From the NCBI GenBank assembly GCA_046153015.1, contig JBJXGF010000023.1, positions 1 through 26,807 on the forward strand: 26,807 bases of DNA. The letters are read 5' to 3'. This stretch comes from JBJXGF01 sp046153015. Its GTDB lineage: Bacteria; Actinomycetota; Acidimicrobiia; Acidimicrobiales; CAIXPF01. The position numbers were made by a program, and so were the translations under genes. Positions 8,057-14,718 of this stretch are shown here, piece after piece. Position 1 is the first letter of the stretch, and every line of letters starts with the position of its first letter. The notes under the pieces are model-generated. The model was not told the DNA's origin and searched no databases. It worked only from the letters and a program-made list of their open reading frames with translations.

Positions 8057-10966
8057 CTATCCGATCGTGCCCGGCAGGTCGGGCTGGCGGCGGATGGTGG
8101 TCGGGGTCGGCTCGAGCGTGGTCGAGGTGGGCAGCAGCGTGCTGGTGGTGGGCGGCGTGGGGCAGGACTCGTAAAGCGAGATCAACGTGCTGGTCGGCAC
8201 GACGGTCTTCGGGGCCGGATCCTGCTTGTCGACGACTCGCTCCTTGCAGGACCTCCCCTCATCGGTGACGACCGCCTGGACATTGGTGAACCCCGCTATG
8301 CGGAGGATCTCCAGGGCCGGGCCGTGAAGCTCCTTGACCACGCTCGGCACGGTCGCGCCTGGGCCCAAGGACACCGAGAGCTGCACCGTCGCGCCCGGGT
8401 CGGCCGTGGCGCCGCCGGCGGGCGTCTGGGCGAAGACCGTGCCTGCCGGCGCCCGATTCGCCTCCCGCACGGCGACCGAGCCGACCAGGTTCACTCCCTT
8501 GAGCGCGGCCAGCGCCTGGTCCTCGGTCTGACCGACCACGTTCGGGACGGTGACCGTCACCCGGCCGGTGGAGACCACGATGGCGACAGTGGCGCCGCCG
8601 CTCAGCGGCGCCCCGGCCGCCGGGCTCTGCGAGATGACGACGCCGGGCGGCACGGTCGCGCTGGCCTCGCGGCTCACCGAGGGGACGAGGCCCGCGTTGT
8701 TGATCTGGGCGACGGCGTCGGCCTCGGCGAGGCCGACCACGCCCGGCGCGCCGACCCCGGCCGAGACGAGGATCGTGACCACCGACCCGCCGCTCACCGA
8801 TGTGCCCGCCGGCGGGCTCTGGTCGAACACCTGGCCGCGGGGCACAACAGCGGTGGTGCGCTCCTGGGGGTCGGGCACGAGGCCCGCGTTGCGGATCGCC
8901 GTCGCGGCCCGGCCGCGGTCCAGGTTCACCACGTCGGGCACCTGCACGCCGGTGGAGACGATGATCCTGACGGTGGCCCCCACCGTCACCTCCGCGCCGC
9001 CGCCTGGGTCCTGGGCGATGACCTGGCCGGGCGGCTCCCCGCTCGGCGACGCCTCGATCGAGGGTTCGAGGCCGGCGGCGCGCACCGCCGCCTCGGCGTC
9101 GGCCTGCTGGCGGCCGACCACGCTCGGCACGAGCACCCTGGGCGGCCCGAGCGACACGACGATCGACACGGTGGCGCCGGCCGTGGCGCTCGTGCCGGGC
9201 GTCGGCGACTGGCTGAGCACCGCCCCGGCGGACGCCGCCGTGCTGTTCTGATAGGTGGCCGCCACCCCGAGGCCGGCCTCGCGCAGCCGGGCCGACGCCT
9301 GGTCCTCGCTCTGGCCCCGCACGTCGGGCACGGTCACGGCCACGTCGGGCGGGCCGAGCGACACCACGATCGTCACCGTGTCGCCGGCCTTGAGCGCGGC
9401 GCCCGCCGCCGGCTCTTGGCGGATCACCCGTCCGCGGGGGACCGACGGGGAGGATTCGGACGCGGCCGCCACCCCGAGGCCGGCACGACGCAAGGCCACG
9501 CCGGCGGCCTCCTCGGCCTGGCCGACCACCGAGGGCACGGTGACCGGCTGGTCGGCCGGCCCGACCGACACCACGAGCAGCACCGGCGACCCGATCGGCG
9601 CGGGCGCCCCTCCAGCGGGCTCCTGGCGCATGACCACCCCCACGGGCACGGCGTCCGACGCCTCGGAACGGACGGTGACGGTGAACCCGGCGGCGCCGAG
9701 CGCGGCGCGGGCTTCGGTCTCGGCCACGCCGGTCACGGCGGGCACCGGCAGGTTGCCGCGGGGGGGCCCGGAGGACACGACGAGCTTGACCACCGTGCCG
9801 CTCGGGATCGACGTGCCGGCCGGCGGATCCTGACGGATCACGAGCCCCAGCGCCACGGTGGCGCTCGGCTCGGAGCTCGACACCCCGGTCAGGCCCCGCG
9901 CTGCGAGGAGCTGCAGGGCCTCGGCCTCGCCCTGGCCGGCCACGTCGGGCACGGCGACGATCTGGCCGAGGGGGCCCGACGACACCACGAGGGTGACCAG
10001 GCTGTTGCCGGGCACCGACGCCCCGGGGGCCGGTTCGGTGCGCACCACGAGCCCGGCGGCGACCACCGCGCTCGGCTCGGTGATCACGCTCGTGCGCAGG
10101 CCCAACCCGGTGAGCTGCGCCCGGGCGGCGAACTCGGCCACCCCTTCCAGCGACGGCAGCGTCACCGGCCCGGAGGGCGGCTTGGCGGAGGCGGCCAGGC
10201 GGTCCTGGTCGCCGGCGGTGCCGACCGGGCGGGCGAAGAGCTGGCCGCTCGCCAGGTCGCGCACGACGAACTCGCGCAGCACGGCGCCGGGCTCGAGCAC
10301 CCGCAGCGAGGCGCGATCGAACCCGCTCCAGGGCGAGCCCTTGTAGGAGACCTTGCCCTTCACTTCCACCGGCGGCGCCAGCGGATTGCCGCACCCGCAC
10401 TTCACCCGGGGCACGCCGGTGCGATCCACGAGCACGGCGGTGCCTCTTTGCAGCACGGCCTGACGGGGAACGGGCTTGCCTTCGCGGTAACCGTGATTGG
10501 TGACCCGCACGTCCGACAGTAAAACGAGCGGTGTCAAGCTGGCGACATATGCCGGTATCTGATCGGTCCGAATGCCTTCCGCCGCGGCCCACGCCTGCGC
10601 CTTGTCGGGGTTCTGCGCCAGGAATTGGGCGAGCTGCTTGGGGTCGCACTCGGTGTTGCTCTTGGTGCCGCCGTACAGCCCAGGCCCGTCGCCCTTCAGG
10701 GACTGGATGCCAGACGGGAGCTTCGGCAGGTCGAGCAGGGCGAGGGGGCTGATCTCGGGGAGCTTCTTCGCCAGCAGCACGGTGAAGGCGTCGGGCCCCG
10801 GCAGGTCAGCCGCCTCGAGGAACACCTCGCCGCTGGCCGCGCCCGCCGGGCGGAAGGCCAGCACCGAGACGGCGGCCGCGGCGACCACCATCGCGAGGGC
10901 CACCGCTGCGCCCACCGCACGAACGCGGGTGCGGATCAGCGCATCCACCAGCTCAGAGCCCTGCAA
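8057..10966 (-). CDS. Membrane-anchored ten-PASTA-repeat protein with DUF6777-like domain
   Basis: A 969-residue protein. A membrane anchor at about 16-38 is followed by a domain (about 45-200) with CDPKQLAQFL, VRVTNHGYREG and VKCGCGNPLAPP, which I associate with DUF6777. Ten tandem PASTA repeats of about 66 residues follow (about 268-930), each opening like VTVPDVxGQ and closing like TVxIVVSxGPP. A Thr/Pro-rich tail ends the protein. PASTA domains bind muropeptides or beta-lactams and normally form the outside part of PknB-type kinases; here no kinase domain is attached. The start is TTG: AGGAGG on the minus strand (10977-10972) sits five bases before it. It lies 75 nt downstream of the Hsp70-like gene on the same strand, so the two are probably one unit. 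Likely role: envelope sensing or wall binding (inference). Confidence 0.88.
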   Translation of the reverse strand: MQGSELVDALIRTRVRAVGAAVALAMVVAAAAVSVLAFRPAGAASGEVFLEAADLPGPDAFTVLLAKKLPEISPLALLDLPKLPSGIQSLKGDGPGLYGGTKSNTECDPKQLAQFLAQNPDKAQAWAAAEGIRTDQIPAYVASLTPLVLLSDVRVTNHGYREGKPVPRQAVLQRGTAVLVDRTGVPRVKCGCGNPLAPPVEVKGKVSYKGSPWSGFDRASLRVLEPGAVLREFVVRDLASGQLFARPVGTAGDQDRLAASAKPPSGPVTLPSLEGVAEFAARAQLTGLGLRTSVITEPSAVVAAGLVVRTEPAPGASVPGNSLVTLVVSSGPLGQIVAVPDVAGQGEAEALQLLAARGLTGVSSSEPSATVALGLVIRQDPPAGTSIPSGTVVKLVVSSGPPRGNLPVPAVTGVAETEARAALGAAGFTVTVRSEASDAVPVGVVMRQEPAGGAPAPIGSPVLLVVSVGPADQPVTVPSVVGQAEEAAGVALRRAGLGVAAASESSPSVPRGRVIRQEPAAGAALKAGDTVTIVVSLGPPDVAVTVPDVRGQSEDQASARLREAGLGVAATYQNSTAASAGAVLSQSPTPGTSATAGATVSIVVSLGPPRVLVPSVVGRQQADAEAAVRAAGLEPSIEASPSGEPPGQVIAQDPGGGAEVTVGATVRIIVSTGVQVPDVVNLDRGRAATAIRNAGLVPDPQERTTAVVPRGQVFDQSPPAGTSVSGGSVVTILVSAGVGAPGVVGLAEADAVAQINNAGLVPSVSREASATVPPGVVISQSPAAGAPLSGGATVAIVVSTGRVTVTVPNVVGQTEDQALAALKGVNLVGSVAVREANRAPAGTVFAQTPAGGATADPGATVQLSVSLGPGATVPSVVKELHGPALEILRIAGFTNVQAVVTDEGRSCKERVVDKQDPAPKTVVPTSTLISLYESCPTPPTTSTLLPTSTTLEPTPTTIRRQPDLPGTIG

Positions 10967-11041
10967 GGCTCCCTCCTCTCCGCCTGCGAGCGATCCCCTC
11001 CATGAGGGAGGAGGACGCTCTCATGTCAGTGATACAGCCGT
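10967..11041 (-). promoter_or_regulatory. Spacer between Hsp70-like and PASTA genes with a strong ribosome binding site
   Basis: Reading the minus strand, the spacer contains TGTATCAC (a possible extended -10), a small dyad ccctc-cat-gaggg, then AGGAGG at 10977-10972, five bases before the TTG start. The ribosome binding site is what decides the rare TTG start. The -10-like sequence leaves open an internal promoter for the PASTA gene. Confidence 0.5.
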
Positions 11042-12982
11042 TCAGCTCGTTTCGGCGAGATCCCGACGGGTTTTGTCGAATTGGTCACGGGCAGTGGCCG
11101 CGTCGTCCAATATTCGTCGCAATAAGACTCCGTCGAAGCCCCCGCCGGCGCACTTGTCGAGGAAGTCGTACTCGTTGGTGAACCACGCATGGAGGTTGTC
11201 CCGCAGCGTGGCGTGCTGGGTGCCGTTGGCGAACTCGGTGAGCGGCGAGGGCACGGCGAGGCCGCGCCGCGGCAGCTCCTGATCGAGGCGGGCGAGGACC
11301 TCGACGCAGGCCTCCTGGCGGCCCCGGCCCGCCTCGTTGGCCTCCTGCAGCCGCGGGACCGCCACCTCCACCTCGATGGTCAGAAAGGTGAGGAACGCCC
11401 CGCAGTACGCCTCCGGGAAGAGCTCGGCCGGCGCCGGGCACCGCTGGCCGGCAGGGACCGTCGACGCAACAGCCGGGGCGACGGTTGGCGCAACAGTCGG
11501 CGAGGGGTCGGCGGAGTCGGTGGACCCGTCGGCGCCGCCGAACAGCGCGCGCAGGGCGAGGAGGATGACCACGGTGAGCACGGCCGCCAGGCCGATGAGC
11601 AGGCGGAGGTTCGAAGCCTGGACTCCCCCGGATGCGGCATCCGGCGCGCCCGTGAGCGGCCCACGCGGGTCGGGGGGCGGGCCCTCACGATCCTCGGTGC
11701 GCCGGCCAGGGGGCTCGACCGGGACAGTGTCGAGCCGCACCGCCTCCGCCTGCTCGGTCGCCCGCGCCTCGTCGACCCGGTCGCGCGGGGCGACCCGCGG
11801 GGGCGGCGGGCCGGCCTGCACGGTCGGCTGGGTCTGGTCGGGCCGCTCGGTGAGCTGGCGCGATCCGGCCGCCGGGGGCGACGCGAGGGCCGGCGGGAGC
11901 GCCTCGGCGGCGCGTGCTGCGGCGATGGCCGCGCCCTGGGCGACCGCGTGCTTGGGGTGCACGTCGAGCGCCACCGGCGCCCCCAGCTCGCGGGTGACCA
12001 GCTCCGCCACCAGCGGCGCCCGCGACGAGCCGCCCACCAGCAGCACCGCGTCGAGCGAGGAGGCGGTCAGGCCGGCCGAGGCGACCGCCCGGCGCAGCGC
12101 CTCCACCGTGTAGCCGAGCGCCGGGCGGATCATGTCCTCGAACTCGGCCCGGGTCAGGCGCACCTCCGCGGTTGCGCCGCCGGCCACGTCGACCGGGATC
12201 ATCACCGACGTGTCGCTCGACAACGCCTCCTTGGCCTCGTGGCACTCGCGCCGCAGGCGCAGCGCCCGCCAGGCCGCGGCGCCGGCGTCCTCGGCGGGGT
12301 CGAAGGCGACGCCCGCTGAGGCCGCGGCGTGGCGGAACACCGCCTCGTCGAAGTCGATGCCGCCGAGGCGCTCGATGCCCTCGGGCTCGCCGAGGATCCG
12401 GTACCCGTGCTCGGAGCGTTCGAGCACGGCGGCGTCGAAGGTGCCCCCGCCCAGGTCGTAGACGGCCACGCGGCTGCCGACCGGGGGGCGCTCCGCCTCG
12501 GCGTAGGCGATCGCCGCCGCCTCGGGCTCGCTCAGGTGCACGAGCCCGGGGCCGAGCGCCAGGCCGGCCAGCCGCGCCGTTTGGTCGAGCACGTCGAGCT
12601 TGTGCGGCCCCCAGTTCGCCGGGTGGGTGAGCGCCACGGCGGCCGGCGGGCCGCCTTCGAGCTCGGCCACCCGCTCCAGCACGTGGCGCAGCACGCGGCT
12701 CATCAGCGCCTCGGGCGAGTGGGGCCCGCCGGCCAGCAGCAGCGGGGTCGGGTCGCCGAAGCGGCGCTTGAACTCGCGGGCCACGCCCTCGGGCTCGGTG
12801 AGGGCGCGCCGCTCGGCCGCCTCACCCACGAGCGCCGACCCGTCGGGCCGCACCAGCACCACGGTGGGGATGACGGAGGAGCGGGCGCCAAGCTCGACCA
12901 TCGTCACCCGCCCGCCGCGATGCACCGCGGCGGCGGTGAAGGTGGTGCCGAGGTCGACGCCGAGCGCGTAGGAGGTGCTCAC
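11042..12982 (-). CDS. Hsp70-like ATPase fused to a transmembrane anchor and an extracytoplasmic domain
   Basis: 646 residues. Residues 5-360 form an Hsp70/actin-fold nucleotide-binding domain: phosphate-1 LGVDLGTTFTAAAV (7-20), a FKRRFGD lysine region near 72, phosphate-2 VYDLGGGTFDAAVLE (174-188), and adenosine motif VLLVGGSSRAP (313-323). The DnaK substrate-binding domain and lid are missing. In their place are a Pro/Arg/Glu-rich linker (about 365-455), one membrane segment (about 459-481) and an outside domain of about 150 residues with four Cys (515, 527, 559, 611) after a Thr/Pro/Ala stalk. The architecture suggests ATP-driven signalling or scaffolding across the membrane rather than general chaperoning (inference). 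Start is GTG; no clear ribosome binding site is seen. It is the first gene of a unit with the PASTA protein. Confidence 0.88.
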   Translation of the reverse strand: MSTSYALGVDLGTTFTAAAVHRGGRVTMVELGARSSVIPTVVLVRPDGSALVGEAAERRALTEPEGVAREFKRRFGDPTPLLLAGGPHSPEALMSRVLRHVLERVAELEGGPPAAVALTHPANWGPHKLDVLDQTARLAGLALGPGLVHLSEPEAAAIAYAEAERPPVGSRVAVYDLGGGTFDAAVLERSEHGYRILGEPEGIERLGGIDFDEAVFRHAAASAGVAFDPAEDAGAAAWRALRLRRECHEAKEALSSDTSVMIPVDVAGGATAEVRLTRAEFEDMIRPALGYTVEALRRAVASAGLTASSLDAVLLVGGSSRAPLVAELVTRELGAPVALDVHPKHAVAQGAAIAAARAAEALPPALASPPAAGSRQLTERPDQTQPTVQAGPPPPRVAPRDRVDEARATEQAEAVRLDTVPVEPPGRRTEDREGPPPDPRGPLTGAPDAASGGVQASNLRLLIGLAAVLTVVILLALRALFGGADGSTDSADPSPTVAPTVAPAVASTVPAGQRCPAPAELFPEAYCGAFLTFLTIEVEVAVPRLQEANEAGRGRQEACVEVLARLDQELPRRGLAVPSPLTEFANGTQHATLRDNLHAWFTNEYDFLDKCAGGGFDGVLLRRILDDAATARDQFDKTRRDLAETS

Positions 12983-13060
12983 CGACGACTAGGACGCACC
13001 TCGGCGGCGGTCAGATCCCACAGATCCGCCCCGTCACGCCGGCGGGCATCAGCGCACCCA
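12983..13060. other. 78-bp spacer between the aldolase and Hsp70-like genes
   Basis: The spacer should contain the promoter of the Hsp70-like gene on the minus strand. I see no convincing -10/-35 pair, ribosome binding site or strong hairpin. Confidence 0.4.
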
Positions 13061-13870
13061 TCAGTACACCCTGCCGGCCGGGCCCGGCTGGGCCGCCGCC
13101 GCCGAGCCGTCGAGCGCGGCGCGGGCCGTGCGCACGTCGGCGCGCATGCCGGCCTCGAGGGCCAGGAAGTCGCCGCTGATCGTGATCATCCGGAACCCGG
13201 CCTCGGCGCGCGCCGCGGCGAGGTGGGCGGCGGCGTGGATCCCCGGCGCGATGCCCCGCTTGGCGCAGCCGGCCACCACCAGGCGCAGCGCCTCGTTCCA
13301 GTCGGCGTCGGCCTGGTCGAGGCCGGGCCGCAGCCCCATGCTCACCGCCAGGTCGGCCGGCCCCACGTAGACGGCGTCGATCCCCTCCACGTCGAGGATC
13401 TCGTCGAGGCGCTCGACCGCCTGCACCGTCTCGATCATCGGGATGCAGGCCACCTCGGCGTTGGCCTCGTCGAAGTAGCCGGCGCCCGCGTACCGCGCCG
13501 CGCGCACCGGTCCGTAGGAGCGGGTTCCGGCCGGCGCATACCGGCAGGCGCTCACCGCCCGCGCCGCCTCGTCGGCGGAGTTCACCATCGGGATCACCAC
13601 GCCCATCGCCCCCGCGTCGAGCGCGCGCCCGATCACGCCGGGCTCGTTCCAGGGCGCCCGCACGATGGGCGTGACCTCGGCCGGGCCGATGGCGAGCAGC
13701 ATGGACAGCATCTGCGCGTAGTCCGCCAGGCCGTGCTGGAGGTCGACGCAGAGGTAGTCGAAGCCGAGGCCGGCCGCCGCCTCCGCGCCCGGAGGGTTGG
13801 CCAAGGACAGCCAACCCCCGAGCGCCGCCCGCCCCTCTCGCCATGCGGCCTTCATCCCGTTGCTGCGCAT
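13061..13870 (-). CDS. HpcH/HpaI-family aldolase (class II, metal-dependent)
   Basis: A 269-residue TIM-barrel aldolase related to 4-hydroxy-2-oxoheptanedioate aldolase (HpaI), which splits or forms 2-keto-hydroxy acids using pyruvate or oxaloacetate chemistry. Expected active-site residues are readable: His46 in VDLQHG, Arg71 in PIVRAPWN, metal ligands Glu147 in PMIET and Asp173 in VGPADLA, and the GTRSYGP phosphate-binding-like segment at 115-121. Length is typical (about 250-270). The actual substrate is not predictable. The ATG at 13870 is preceded on the minus strand by TAGAAA six bases away, a possible leaderless arrangement; Met6 is an alternative start. It is divergent from the unrecognised gene at 13924, and no other aromatic catabolism gene is nearby. 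Confidence 0.88.
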   Translation of the reverse strand: MRSNGMKAAWREGRAALGGWLSLANPPGAEAAAGLGFDYLCVDLQHGLADYAQMLSMLLAIGPAEVTPIVRAPWNEPGVIGRALDAGAMGVVIPMVNSADEAARAVSACRYAPAGTRSYGPVRAARYAGAGYFDEANAEVACIPMIETVQAVERLDEILDVEGIDAVYVGPADLAVSMGLRPGLDQADADWNEALRLVVAGCAKRGIAPGIHAAAHLAAARAEAGFRMITISGDFLALEAGMRADVRTARAALDGSAAAAQPGPAGRVY

Positions 13871-13923
13871 CTGCTCTTTCTACTGCGGGCCGGGCCGGGC
13901 CACCGGCGGGTACGGTTCGCGGG
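13871..13923. promoter_or_regulatory. Short divergent promoter (53 bp) with leaderless-type boxes both ways
   Basis: On the plus strand TACGGT (13911-13916) lies seven bases before the GTG at 13924. On the minus strand TAGAAA (13882-13877) lies six bases before the ATG at 13870. In such a short spacer the two promoters must overlap, so the genes may be co-regulated or mutually exclusive. Confidence 0.45.
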
Positions 13924-14718
13924 GTGGGTGGGCTGTGGGCGCGGGTGCGAGACGCGGTCGGCCAACGCGCCGAGGGCCGCGTGCGGGGCGACCCCACCTC
14001 CTCGAACGGGGCGTCGTCCCTGCACCTGTTCTGGGAGCTGCCCGGCCCGTTGAGCCAGGTGAGCGCCGTGCTCGAGGTGGTCGAAGCGCCCACCGTCGAG
14101 CGGCTGTACTTCTGGGCGCTCCAGGCCAGCTTCACCGGCCCCGGCGAGGCGGGCGGGGCCGGCCACATCGGCCTCCAGCACCACGCCGCCTACCCCGGCG
14201 GCGGGGCCTGCAACTGGGGCGGCTACGACGCCGCCGGGTCCATCCTCGACGGATCGAGCTCGGCGCTGCCCAGCGCGTTGGGCAACCCGCACACCCGCAA
14301 CTACCGCTGGCGGCCCGGCCGGCGCTACCGGCTCACGATCGAGCACGCGCCCCGCCACGAGCAGCCGGGCGGCGCCGTGACCGCGTGGCTCGGCTCGGTC
14401 ACCGACGTGGAGGCCGGCGAGCGGACCGAGATCCGCTCGCTCGTCGCCCGGGGCCGGGCCCTGCACGCCCCGATGGTGTGGTCCGAGGTGTTCGCCCGCT
14501 GCGACCACCCCACCACGCTCGTGCGCTGGACCGAGCTGGCGGGGCGCACCACCGACGGCGCCGTGGTGACGCCCCGGACCGTGACGGTCAACTACCAGTC
14601 CCACGCCCAGGGGGGCTGCGCCAACACCGACTCGTTCCTCGACGCGCACGGTCGGCTCTGCCAGCGCACCAACACCGAACGGACCACGCCCCAGGGAGCT
14701 CGGCTCAGGCTCGGTTGA
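13924..14718 (+). CDS. Uncharacterised protein, probably beta-rich
   Basis: 264 residues that I do not recognise. No signal peptide or membrane segment is visible. The central part is rich in Gly, Trp and aromatic residues, with segments such as ERLYFWALQASFTG, GHIGLQHHAAYPGG, NWGGYDAAGSIL and NYRWRPGRRYRL. This looks like a beta-sandwich and vaguely resembles DUF3472-type proteins; that similarity is a guess. Cys are few, and two lie in the C-terminal GGCANTD and GRLCQRT segments. GTG 13924 is chosen because TACGGT stands seven bases upstream; the frame continues to 13843 but would overlap the divergent aldolase. The 3' end overlaps the end of the glycosyltransferase/epimerase gene by 14 bp in convergent orientation. 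Confidence 0.7.
   Translation: MGGLWARVRDAVGQRAEGRVRGDPTSSNGASSLHLFWELPGPLSQVSAVLEVVEAPTVERLYFWALQASFTGPGEAGGAGHIGLQHHAAYPGGGACNWGGYDAAGSILDGSSSALPSALGNPHTRNYRWRPGRRYRLTIEHAPRHEQPGGAVTAWLGSVTDVEAGERTEIRSLVARGRALHAPMVWSEVFARCDHPTTLVRWTELAGRTTDGAVVTPRTVTVNYQSHAQGGCANTDSFLDAHGRLCQRTNTERTTPQGARLRLG

Noticed and set aside
7706..10522. A plus-strand frame of about 940 codons opposite the PASTA gene
   Set aside because: It is a repeat-driven shadow: the ten PASTA repeats read backwards give a pseudo-repetitive Arg/Gly/His protein.
11042..12982. Housekeeping DnaK chaperone
   Set aside because: There is no substrate-binding domain or lid and no grpE/dnaJ nearby; a membrane anchor takes their place.
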